In this document: piece after piece, positions 25,821 through 36,100 of the stretch | Position numbering within the stretch: position 1 is the stretch's first letter | How the letters are laid out: every line of letters starts with the position of its first letter | Made by a program: the position numbers and the translations under genes | DNA from: Sophora flavescens | Taxonomy: Eukaryota; Streptophyta; Magnoliopsida; Fabales; Fabaceae | Length of the DNA stretch: 64,000 bases | Direction: 5' to 3' | Assembly: GCA_030762895.1 (NCBI GenBank) | Contig: CM061063.1 | Span: 52,655,196 to 52,719,195 of the forward strand | The notes under the pieces: generated by a model | Database searches by the model: none | Told to the model about the DNA's origin: nothing | Seen by the model: the letters and a program-made list of their open reading frames with translations, nothing else

Positions 25821-26495
25821 GCACTCGCTTGGCTCAATTTCTTCTCTTTTCAGGTTCTATTTCATCCAAGCTCCATCAAGGCTAATTCTGAGCATTTTCC
25901 CATTAATTCCTGCAAAACAACACCAAGAAACCGCTTCACCTGTTCCAAGGGAAAATCTAACTAAAATCAAATAAAGAATGCCTAATCTATATGAAAAATG
26001 CATGCAAAAGCGTACAGAAAACATGATGTAAAATCACACTATCATATATATGTATATATATCCAGATATGGTTATATTTATGATAGGGTTATGTATGTTG
26101 AAGAAGAAAAAAATTTTACCACTATTTTGTATTAAGAAAGGGGTTAAAAAAGATTATTTTTCTGAAAGTAACTAGCATAATTAAAATTTATTTTCTGTAG
26201 TGTTACTGTGTGATATTCTAGTATGGGTGTCACAGTGGGGACTATGATGCTTAACTATACTGCCAAAATGAGGTCTATAAAACTTGATGACAAGGTTGTT
26301 CGTGATTTGACGGCACAAATGATTATATTGCATGATCTTCCATTTCAATGTGTTGAGTGACATGGATTTAGAGCGTTATGTCAATATATTTCTTTTGGTG
26401 AGGCTACTAATATTTCTAGAACTTCTATTACTGGGGATGTGATGAAGATTTACATGCATGAAAAAGAAAGATTGAAAAATCAATTGGCTAGACAT

Positions 26496-27357
26496 AATGA
26501 GAGAGTTTGTTTGACCTCTGACTGTTGGACTTCTTGCGTTACTCGTGGTTATATCACTCCAACTGCTCACTTTATTGATGAGAATTGGAAGTTAAACAGT
26601 AAGTTGTTAAACTTTTATTATTTGGAACCCCCACATACCGGTCATGAGCTATCAAGGAAGGTGCTTGAGTTTTTGAAAGAATAGGGAATTGAGAAAAAAG
26701 TTTTTTCAATTACTTTAGACAATGCTTCCTCTAATGGTCTCATGCAAAAGTTCTTGAAAAGTGAACTTTGTTTGTCAAATAATTTGTTGTGCAATAAAGA
26801 CTTTTTTCATATTAGATGTTGTGCACATATCCTAAATATCATTGTTTAAGAAGGATTGAAGGTAGCAAGTGCCGTATTACACAATATTAGAGAAAGTATA
26901 AAGTATGTGAGGGGTTCGGAATCAATAATGAGAGAGTTTGTTTGACCTCTGACTGTTGGACTTCTTGCGTTACTCGTGGTTATATCACTCCAACTGCTCA
27001 CTTTATTGATGAGAATTGGAAGTTAAATAAAGAAGTTGTTAAACTTTTATTATTTGGAACCCCCACATACCTGGTCATGAGCTATCAAGGAAGGTCCTTG
27101 AGTTTTTGAAAGAATAGGGAATTGAGAAAAAGTTTTTTCAATTACTTTAGACAATGCTTCCTCTAATGGTCTCATGCAAAAGTTCTTGAAAAGTCAACTT
27201 TGTTTGTCAAATAATTTGTTGTGCAATAAAGACTTTTTTCATATTAGATGTTGTGCACATATCCTAAATATCATTGTTTAAGAAGGATTGAAGGTAGCAA
27301 GGGCCGTATTGCACAATATTAGAGAAAGTATAAAGTATGTGAGGGGTTCGGAATCAA
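26496..27357 (+). repeat. 431-bp tandem duplication inside hAT transposase
   Basis: The segment starting aatgagagagtttgtttgacc at 26496 is repeated from 26927. The junction is at 'ggaatcaataatga', where unit 1 runs back into gagagtttg while unit 2 continues into aactatttgatc. A shared aatga at the breakpoints suggests a microhomology-mediated event. The same duplication is present in copy 2, so it predates the large duplication. Confidence 0.9.
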
Positions 27358-29795
27358 TAATGAAACTATTTGATCAATGTGTTGAAGGGATTGGTGGCAT
27401 TGATACTAATGTTGGCTTGCGCTTAGATGTGTCCACTAGATGGAACTCTACTTATTTAATGCTTGGGAGTGCAATTAAGTATAGTCGTGCTTTTGAAAGT
27501 TTGGGTAATCAAGATGAGCATTATAAGCATTGTCCAACAAATGAAGATTGGGAAAGAGGAAAGAAGATTTATGAATTTTTAGAGCCTTTTTATGAAATCA
27601 CCAAAATGTTTTCCGGTTCTAAATATCCTACATCCATTTGTATTTCATGCAAATATGGAAGCTTGAGGTTCTATTGAAAAATAGTAGATCAAGTCAGGAT
27701 TATGTGATTAGTGATATGGCTTTAAGAATGATGGAAAAGTTTGATAAGTATTGGAATGAGTGTAGCACAATTCTTGCTTTAGGATGTGTTCTTGATCCTA
27801 GGTTGAAGTTGCAGATGCTTAAATTTGCTTACTCTAAACTTTATTCCAACAAGCTCTTGGTTGATAAGAAGTTGAGTGTTGTGGAGAATGCTTTGTATGA
27901 ACTTTTTAATCATTATGCCAACAATTTGGAAGTTCATAATTCTATGATGGATGCAAGTACTTCCACTCAAACTTGTCAAGAAGGGACAAGTATTTCAACA
28001 TTGCCAGCAGACTATGGTGTAAGTTATTGTACTTCAACAAACTTATTCATCTTTCATCTATTGTATGTAATTATTAATAGGTTCTTTCATCTTTCAACTC
28101 TCTTTTGTTTTATGCCCTTGCTGCCATCTTAACTACAATTTCGATTACTTGTTTTAATCTTTTAGTAATTATTTGATAGGAATTTGAAGCAGAAGAGAGT
28201 AAAGAAACTTTGTTGAATGGAAAATCTGAACTTGTCCTCTACTTGGAAGAATCAAAACTTGTGGGTCACAAGGATTTAGATATTTGGGATTATTGGAGGG
28301 ATAATAGTCGTTGATTTCCTGATTTAGGAAGGATGGCTAGTGATATATTGAGTATTCCAATTACCACGGTGGCATCTGAGTCCACTTTTAGCATTGGAGG
28401 TCGTATTTTGAGTAAGTAGAGAAGCTCTTTACTTTCAAAAAATTTGGAAGCTCTCATTTGTGCTCGCAATTGGTTACTTGGGTTCTCACAAGATGGTAAG
28501 AATATTTTTTTGAAGCACTTGTATAGTTTTGTTTTGTACTTTAAGTTACTACTATTATATGTTATTGTTATGGCTAAATGTATATTTTAATGTGTAGGAG
28601 GATTGAGTTCTATTGATGGTGCGAATGAAAGGACAACCAAAGTCAATGATAAAAAGAATCCTTTGAACGTCATCATTGAGGAGGAGGAAGAGGAAGAAGA
28701 AGAAGAAGAATGTTGAATGAAGATGATAAGCTTCAATGTTTTTTGAGATGAGATCCTACTTATGTTATGACTTTATGTATTTTCTTCTTCTTTTTTTGTG
28801 ACGAGATCCTCATCCTAATATTTTTGTATTATTTTGTTTGGTACATATGACATATCCTATATTTTTTGTGTTATGGTTAAATTTAAATGTATGTTTTTTA
28901 TAACGATAGATATTTATTATAACTATGGTACATTTATTATGTTAATTCATAAGTCATAACCATATGGTAAATTATAATTTACCATAACGCTTAGGACTGG
29001 ACTGAACTAGGAAATTAACAGTCCAATTAATTTTTGACCCAACCCAACCCAACCCGAAACTGCCTTGGCCCGAATGGATTGGGCTAGCCGTTTTGACAAC
29101 TCTAGCTGCTCCTCATGGGCGCTACGAATAGTCGAATAGTATGGTCAAATAATAGTCTTTCTTTTACTTTTGATGCCTAGCACCCGTGATTTCCGCCACT
29201 ACTTCCATTTCATTGGCTATGAAAATTTCGTATGCATTTGTTAGAAATTCTTCCGAACTATATAGCATTACTCAAATTTTTTTTTACAAATTTTATTCAA
29301 TTGTTTATAATAAAAATAATTGATGATAAACATGAAAAAATTATATATAAAAAATGTTAAAAGAACATCAAATAAATAATTACATACTCTTTTTGGTAAT
29401 TTACTACATAAAAGTGATTTTTTGGCATCACCCAAACGAAATAGATTATATTAAAATCGATTTTCAGCAAAAAGACCCAAACAAAAACAGACCCTGATTA
29501 TAATCGATTATCACAATAATCGATTATCAGCATAATCTTTTTTTTTTTCAACTTTCCCAAACACACTCTAAGACTTTATTGGAAACTACATTTGTGTATT
29601 TAAGTTTGACTATAAGTAATGGTGAAACATTGAAAACTATATATTATTTAATTTATATTTATTTATAATTATTTATTTTTTTATTTATTAGTCATCCGGT
29701 TCAACCAATGATTCAACCGGTTGAACAATTGAACCATGACACGAAAGTCTCACCGGTTCGATCTACGGTCTGATTTTTAAAACATTGGTCTCTAG

Positions 29796-30023
29796 TTAAC
29801 ATTTCTCATTACCCTGGCTTGTTTCTAGTTAGTTCTCTTCTTTGCTTGGGCGTTTGTGCCCCGTTTTCAAAAAACAGAGAGAGAGACACATTCTTACGTG
29901 CTAGTCGATATTGATTCCGAAGAGAGGGGTTGGAGAAGCTTACTTAATACTTATACCTATGGCATGGAAATGAAGACTATTACACAAAAATACCTAAACA
30001 CCCATATGGAACCGAGGTAAATT
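29796..30023. other. intergenic sequence upstream of MBF1
   Basis: No gene is supported. The phrase tatggaaccgaggtaaat at 30005-30022 reappears as catggaaccgaggcaaat at 31013-31030 on the other side of the GC-rich island. Confidence 0.4.
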
Positions 30024-31005
30024 TTAGGATGGGAGACCTTGGCATAACTCCCACCTCGAGCAATTCCTTTTATGTAATTTTTTTATTTTAAAATCCATTA
30101 TTTTTCCAAAATTAAGAATTTGACCCAATCTTTTTTCACTCCTCTATCTCCTCATCTTCTTCCCAACCCCATCCAACTCCAAAAACAGATCTCAACCTCA
30201 CTGTTGTCGTCGCCCTCCTCTTCCTCCACTACTACTGTCTCCTCCCATTGTTGTCACGTTCTTTTCTCCTCTTCATTAATTCCCACTCCATAATAAACAA
30301 ACAAAGACCAGACCATACCAATGGCACTTATTATTGTCTTCCTCCTCCATCACCACCGCCACCCCTTCCACTCCTCCAAACGTTGCAGATCCGCACAGTC
30401 ACCGTGTCTCCACTGCAGTTACGACCGTCGTCGCCACGCTGAACCGGACTCACCACCACGAGTTGGCCTCTTTCGCCATCGCCCACGCCCACGCCCTGAT
30501 TGTCTTCTCCGTTTTCGTTCTGCAAGTCAAGGTTCAAGGGTTCCAACTTGGTGGCTGAGGCAGTGGAAGGGGACGACTATTGGAATGGAGAGAGAGGGGA
30601 GAGGGGAAGTGGGTAAAGTTGCAGATCTGGGTTGCAGAAGGGAGACCGGCGCCGGAGAGGGGACGACAGTGGTGTGTGGGATGGCTGGCGGAGACCGGCG
30701 TCGGAGTGATTGAGATGGACTGGGGGAGGTGTGGAGGGATCTTCGTGCTTCTGTTTCACTTTCAAACCATCAAACCAGATCTGCCATGGAAGAAGGAGCT
30801 ATGGTGGTGGTGAGGGTGGGGGAAGCTTCGGTGGTGGTGGTTTTGGGACTGAGATAATGGTGAGAGAGAGACAGGGAAGTCAGAGAGAAGAAAATGGGAC
30901 CAAATTGATAAATTTGGAAAACTTAAGGACTTTAAAATAATAATAAAAAAATTTGCAAATAAAGGGCTGCTCATGGTGAGAGATATGTTCAGTCTCCCAC
31001 CCTAA
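30024..31005. mobile_element. GC-rich island with inverted ends, probable DNA transposon
   Basis: The left end TTAGGATGGGAGAC is matched inverted by the right end (gtctcccaccctaa); weaker inverted similarity extends about 40 bp inward. Outside the ends lies a 17-bp direct repeat (16 of 17 identical; 30006-30022 and 31014-31030). The interior is GC-rich with CT-rich and Pro/Ser-coding-like tracts and open frames in several phases, none with a domain I recognise. This could be captured genic DNA inside a non-autonomous element. Copy 2 has the same unit at 57568-59542, enlarged by a hAT insertion. Confidence 0.45.
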
Positions 31006-33095
31006 CCTTCGCCATGGAACCGAGGCAAATAACTACCCACTTTTCCCATTCCATAACTCCACTTTTTTAAATATTTTAATTTTGTTATTTTTTACTTTTA
31101 AATATCCATAAAAAATTATTTATTAACATAAAAATATTACTATAAGAACAATATTTTATTTATCTTATATATATTTGATAAGTTGTAATCAAATTTTTAT
31201 TAACTTTTTAAATCTTAAATTAAAAGTATACCAACAGCGTAAAGTATATGTCCATAATTATTACATAATAATCATAAATATTATTTAAAATGTACTGAAA
31301 ATATTAAAAATGTTTTTTTCATAATATAGATATGATAATCACCTTATTTATTTATTTATTTATTTGTTTATTTATTTATATTTCATTTTTTTACCAATTA
31401 CATTCAAATAACATTTGATATAGCATGAATATCTTGATAACTACAACATTTGTTCTCAAAACTCCATGTCATGGATAAAAAAAAATCACATTATTCCCAA
31501 TAAATTCAATAAAATTTTAAAAAATTTAATTGCTAATCAACGCATTTTACAAAATACCTAAAATAACATTTCTGATAATAATTTTTCAAATATATAATTT
31601 CCGGGGATTTAAGATTTTTTTATTACTTTATTTTATTGTTTAAATTTTAATATTTATTTATTTATTTTGTCCTACGTGGTTTTAATTATGGGCCATATAT
31701 TAGGCCAACCTTATGATGTATAGTTAGAGCAATGAAACTACAATTTAGAAGCACCCTAATGACCCTAAATTAAGTATGAAACAATGACTTTTGTTATTTA
31801 GTTTCACTCTCTCTCTCTTTTTTATTATTTTGAACAGTATTTTTTGTTCTATATTATCTCACATATTTTTTTTTATTAATTCCAATTTTGAGTTTTCTCG
31901 GCTTATTTTCATCCTTTGTTGTTCTAATATTTTAAAAAAGAATAATTTGTTTTCTTCATTTTCATCTCTCATCATGTATTGTTTTTTCAATCATCAATCT
32001 CTATGTTTTGAAAGAAATTAGTCATTGGCTATTGATTGAAGATACTCTTATTGCAAAAATAATAATAATAACAACCAAACAAGCCGAACTTAGACTTTCA
32101 AGAAAACCCTTTTAATTATGCTTGGTAAGATTTAGGCTTTTGAAAAAGCATATTTAACATACTAGACTAACCTATTTATTAAACATATATTTACATATAA
32201 TTAAGAATTTTTATATTACATAATTTAATTATGATATATTAGTATGATATATTTATTTTATATGCAATGAAAATAACTTTGTCAAAACTTATATCTATTT
32301 AAAAGTTGAGATTTTTTTGTCAAAAATTTAAGTTTCTTGTTACCTTAAAAAAATATGAAAATCTTCGTATAACAGATAATAAAAATGCAAAATACTTATA
32401 TCTTATGACAAGAAAAACATGAAACACTCCTCTTAAAAAAAAACAAACATGAAACACTCAAGCCGAAACATTATAAGTCAAAAGTAGACCTTTTTTTTTT
32501 TTTTAAATGAAAGTCCAACCTAATCATATGCTCATTTAAATCAGGGTATTTCAACTTCAATTTCAAAAAGAGTAATGATTGTTGAACACCCCTCTCCCAA
32601 ATATCGTAGGAGAGGGGTGTTTTGCAACTTTAAAAATAATGTGAGGAGAAAAATAACAAATAAAATATATGGAAAATATATAAAAATATGGTATACGTGT
32701 TCAAATGAAGTATGCAAATAATACAACTCATTTCAAAATCATAAAGTCTCATATTATTTGGTGTAATAAGGGTATTGTCCCTCAGAAATAGTAGAAATCA
32801 TCAAAATGACTTTTTTCTCCCTCAACAAAATATTCTCCATACTCATGACAGGAGTCGAACCTCGAACCCCTTACATCATACTTCAAAAATCTTTGACTAA
32901 TAGCAAACGTGTTACTACGTTTTTTTTTTTTCCTTCTCTCGAGGTTAACATACGTGGCCACAAAACGAGCCGAAGAAGCATGCAACGGGCCCAAACCATA
33001 AAATTATTGGGCCGTCAGTTACCCCGAACGATGTCCATTCAGACAAAGCTCTGGTTCAGATTCGGTTTATCAGATAGAAGAGAATAATAATAAAT
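31006..33095. other. AT-rich upstream region of MBF1
   Basis: No gene is seen. There is an (ATTT)n tract at about 31345-31380 and a CT tract at 31806-31820. A ggagtcgaacc word at 32851-32861 is, on the minus strand, a match to a Pol III B-box, but no A-box or tail makes it a convincing SINE. The last ~300 bp before MBF1 become less AT-rich, with agcccaacgggcccaaacc-style promoter words (gggccc, gggccg) common near housekeeping genes. Confidence 0.45.
32585..32621. repeat. perfect 13-bp hairpin
   Basis: The arms AACACCCCTCTCC and GGAGAGGGGTGTT are separated by 11 bases. Copy 2 keeps the structure with one arm change (aacacccctcccc, 61128 onward). It may be the core of a small fold-back element; it is not placed as a terminator of any gene. 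Confidence 0.7.
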
Positions 33096-33104
33096 AATAT
33101 AAAG
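33096..33104 (+). promoter_or_regulatory. TATA-like box of MBF1
   Basis: aatataaag lies about 95 bp before the start codon, giving a plausible short 5' UTR. The motif and distance are the only evidence. The same sequence precedes copy 2. Confidence 0.55.
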
Positions 33105-33197
33105 GGAAGGGTTTCAGAAAATCTCATTATCATCTTCAGAAGCTTTTCGAACAACAGAAAACCCCAAAACAAACTCACAAAACCTAACCACAGAACC

Positions 33198-36100
33198 ATG
33201 TCGGGTGTTGGCCCTATTTCTCAGGATTGGGAACCCGTCGTCCTCCGCAAGAAAGCCCCCACCGCCGCCGCCAAGAAAGACGAGAAAGCCGTCAACGCCG
33301 CCCGACGCGCCGGCGCCGACATCGACACCGTCAAGAAATGTTCGTTCTAGCTTTTGTTCTTGTCGCGTCTGAATCAATTATTTTACCCAATTAAAATTGC
33401 GTTTATTACCATAAAAAATGTATGAACTAATAGTTTTATTGTTTTATTATTAATTTTTTTTAAATTTCTGATCTGAACGTCGTATCTTGACGATTTGGTG
33501 TTGAGGCAGAAGATTTAATTTTCGAATTTAGTTTTAATTTTCGAATTTAGTTTTTTTTTTTTGAAATCTTTTGAAGGGTTAGGGTAAAGAATTGATTTTG
33601 ATGATCATCTAGTTTGGGGGTTCTTGAAAATTGAAATTAAGCTAATTCCTAATAGAAGGATTGCGTGTGCTATAAATAATCTTTTAAGCTAATTCTTGAT
33701 AGGGTTTCTTGGTTGGGTAGTTTGAATGTTGATCGTTTCAATTATTGTCTTTGCAGTTAATGCTGGAACAAACAAAGCTGCCTCTAGCAGCACTTCATTG
33801 AACACTAAGAGGCTGGATGATGATACAGAGAATCTAACTCGTGAGTTATACACACTCTAGCCATTTACATAGACTAATTGTTTATTATTTTCTGCCACTG
33901 AAAGAACCTTAGTGAACCTAGTTTTGAATAAGCAATTATATAGGGAGAATCAAGAGCTCAATTATCTAAACAATGTTATACTTCATAAGGGGTGTTTGCA
34001 GTTAGGGGATCTTCCGTGAATTGACTTATTTGTCCTGCTTTAGTATTTTCGAACTACAATACTTTGCCTGGAGCATGTTTTGTTTGGTGGTTTGATATTT
34101 GGTAGAGTTATCAATCCCGGATAGCTGAGCGGAGCGACCGGCCCCGAAAACGCTATAGCGAGATAGCGCATAGCGGAACGGCCGCTGTTTTAGACAAGTG
34201 GGGAGAAGTGATAAGGGAGGAGGGAGGAGACACAGTAGGATAAGAGGGAAGAAGTAGAGGGAGAAGGGACGAACGATCTAGAACTGCTAAAACTTAAAAG
34301 AACGTGACTCAGGGGGGAGAGAGTAGGAGGAAGAAACAATACAAAACAATGATAAAATAGAGATTTCTTGCCTGGAGCATGTTTTGTTTGGTGGTTTGAT
34401 ATTTTGTAGAGTTATCAATCCCGGATAGCTGAGCGGAGCGACCGACCCCGAAAACGCTATAGCGAGATAGCGCATAGCGGAACGGCCACTGTTTTAGACA
34501 AGTGGGGAGAAGTGATAAGGGAGGAGGGAGGAGACACAGTAGGATAAGAGGGAAGAAGTAGAGGGAGAAGGGACGAACGATCTAGAACTGCTAAAACTTA
34601 AAAGAACGTGACTCAGGGGGGAGAGAGTAGGAGGAAGAAACAATACAAAACAATGATAAAATAGAGATTTCCTGAGTTTAAGTGAGGGTAAAATAAAGAT
34701 TTACTAAGTATAAGTGAGGGTAAAAGAGAGAATTGAAGTGTTAAAGAGAGGGTAAAATAGGAAGAGAGGAGAAAAGAGTGACCTAACTCCTGAAAAACCC
34801 AGATCTTATTGCAGCCGCCGTAGGAGAGCATGCATGACACCTCAACAGTGGCGCCGATGACTGGGTTCGGTCGGAAGAGGCTCGTCGGAGGCTTATATGG
34901 ACAGAACTTCGACCCATGTTACAATAGCGGCCCGAAATCGCCTGCTCCACCGCTGTCGGTGCTAATTCCGTCGCTAAAGCGGCTGTGACCGCCTCGACTG
35001 AAAAACGCTCCTCCGCCCGCCCCTGCCTCGCCTCCTCCGCTATAGCGCGCTATTAAGTACCCTGTGTCTATATTCTCTTTTCAACAGGACTATATTTCTG
35101 CCTTTTCTCTGAATAGTAGTTATCTGTTTGGTAGGTTCAGCATATGAGTGAACCGAAGGTACTGAATACTGATACAATCACCATCGAAATAATTTGTAAA
35201 TACTTTTACTATTGCTAACTTTTGGAATATCATAACAAAGTGTTTGTAAGTGGTATTAGATATTATGATTATTTTACGTAATTGATTGGAAATTCTCTTT
35301 TGGTAGCTTTTATTTTCTATTTTTTTGATTTCACAACTTAAATTTTAGTTATAGAAATCAATGGTTAAACCTTTATTCTAAGCATAACTCAGAAAAAGGA
35401 TGTGTGACTTGGACATGGTCGTGTGAACTTTGTTCAATGTGTTATTTAATATTTGGTGGAGATGGTGATACAGATTCACAACTCATGAATCCATCTTTTA
35501 TGATAGCAAACCCCTCCTCCCCCAACCAAAATAAAGATTTTTCTGCAAGAGTTACACCCTACTTTATTGCCTCTAGGCAATTTCTGAGTTGAATGATGAT
35601 ATATTCTTACTATTACCATTTATAAAACTGTCTCATAAACAATCTGTTTCTTATATATACTTCTGCATGATGAGACTGGAACTGTTGGGGGTCCTAGGGT
35701 TATTATTTTAAGGTTTTAGAGGGTGTTTGTTATAGATTATTTGATGACAAAATCACTTTTTTTAAGTAAAAAATCATTTTTAAGAGTTTGGTTGTGTTTG
35801 TTTCAGCTTTTCTTAAAAATGATTTTTTAAAAAATATCATTTTTAAGGTTAAAATGAAAAGCTACTTTCATTAGCTTTAAAAAATCATTTTTTTTATCAT
35901 TGAACATCTTTTAAAAAATGATTCATATGATTGTAAACAAACACAAAACAATTGTTTTTTTTTAAAATCTCTAAAAATAATCTCTAGATTATTCATTGTT
36001 AGAATCACTTATTTTTTAATCTATAACAAACGGGCCCTTAATCAAAATTTTCCCTTGGTTTCATGAGCATCAAACATGATTGACCATGCTGTTTTGCTTT

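Larger units (their letters stand above)
24679..26044 (-). mobile_element. solo LTR A (gypsy-like), minus orientation, 1366 bp
   Basis: It has a perfect 5-bp duplication TATAT (24674-24678 and 26045-26049). On the minus strand it starts TGATAGTGTGATTTTA and ends CCCGTCAACA, with typical late-LTR phrases (tacttgcacgactgggtatacttgccc). A minus-strand TATA box (tataaat) lies at 25566-25572 and a palindromic word array at 25590-25820. No internal domain is present. It aligns with solo LTR B at 39697-41099 in its first few hundred bases. Confidence 0.87.
20425..26234 (+). mobile_element. giant solo LTR (~4.4 kb without nested insert)
   Basis: It starts TGTAACACCC and ends GGGTGTCACA (inverted, 9 of 10), with a perfect 5-bp target duplication GTGGG (20420-20424 and 26235-26239). 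There is no primer-binding site, polypurine tract or gag/pol, so it is a solo LTR rather than a full element. A TATA-type tctataaata at 21041-21050 suggests + orientation. It contains a 713-bp tandem duplication and a second solo LTR. LTRs of 4-6 kb are known for legume Ogre-type gypsy elements; assigning this one to that group is inference from size alone. Confidence 0.8.
20130..28716 (+). pseudogene. hAT transposase (BED finger, RICESLEEPER-like), interrupted
   Basis: Coding starts after a probable intron acceptor (aataatgcag) with ATG at 20130. After a one-base slip near 20235 comes the BED zinc finger (CKCKACGKVYSC...HLNRHITNC, to about 20397). The gene is split by the solo LTR 20425-26234. 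It resumes with DLTAQMIILHDLPF, then VCLTSDCWTS, the DDE-region ITLDNASSN, CCAHILNIIV, LDVSTRWNSTYLML, the DUF4413-like segment LGCVLDPRLKLQML (27780s), and after an intron (about 28017-28180) the C-terminal dimerisation block ASDILSIPITTVASESTFS. A last short exon (28598-28716) ends in a run of Glu. Stops near 26360, 26683, 26850, 28313 and 28418 and a 431-bp internal duplication make it a pseudogene. Confidence 0.88.
19103..29104 (+). mobile_element. hAT DNA transposon, itself carrying a solo LTR
   Basis: The left end TAGAGCTGTCAAAATGG pairs with the right end (reverse complement TAGAGTTGTCAAAACGG). A perfect 8-bp duplication GCTGCTCC flanks it at 19095-19102 and 29105-29112. Both subterminal regions are rich in gcccg/cggcc and cccaaccc words. 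Inside is a BED-finger hAT transposase gene on the + strand. Subtracting the inserted solo LTR, the element was about 4.2 kb, a normal autonomous size. Confidence 0.9.
18853..29568. mobile_element. Tourist-like (PIF/Harbinger) MITE split by hAT insertion
   Basis: The left end GAGCATGTTTGGGAAA and the right end (reverse complement GAGTGTGTTTGGGAAA) are flanked by TAA on both sides (18850-18852 and 29569-29571). TIRs of this sort with a 3-bp TAA/TTA duplication define PIF/Harbinger MITEs. Without the inner hAT it is about 706 bp. No transposase remains. Confidence 0.75.
18245..29787. mobile_element. outermost nested TIR element, ~0.8 kb before insertions
   Basis: The left end CAATATTTTAAAAATCGGACC is matched, inverted, by the right end (reverse complement CAATGTTTTAAAAATCAGACC). 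The 8-bp flanks are GTTTCTAG (18237-18244) and GTCTCTAG (29788-29795), 7 of 8 identical. Subterminal ggttcaa/ttgaacc and ccggtt words are abundant. The 8-bp duplication fits a hAT-type non-autonomous element. Its two halves are 18245-18852 and 29569-29787; everything between arrived later. The right half is also present in the second copy, ending at 57330. Confidence 0.7.
26667..35463 (+). repeat. copy 1 of ~8.8-kb duplicated block (hAT 3' part to MBF1 intron 2)
   Basis: It is collinear and in direct orientation with 54219-64000. Shared content: the hAT transposase 3' half with its 431-bp duplication, right ends of hAT, Tourist MITE and outer element, the GC-rich island, the MBF1 promoter, exons 1-2 and the intron-2 tandem repeat. 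Copy 2 ends at the window edge, so homology may continue. Differences are mainly small indels plus one 992-bp insertion in copy 2. Confidence 0.95.

Noticed and set aside
30321..30813. Several overlapping frames on both strands in the GC-rich island
   Set aside because: All phases are open because of composition. There is no domain, no splice model, and copy 2 interrupts the region with a transposon without sign of selection.
32851..32861. Pol III B-box-like word (minus strand), possible SINE
   Set aside because: It matches the B-box consensus but there is no A-box at the right distance, no A-tail and no target duplication that I can see.
33114..33377. 87-codon minus-strand frame antisense to MBF1 exon 1 (same at 61657-61920)
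   Set aside because: It is a shadow of the GC-rich first exon; the Gly-rich translation is the complement of Ala/Pro/Arg codons.
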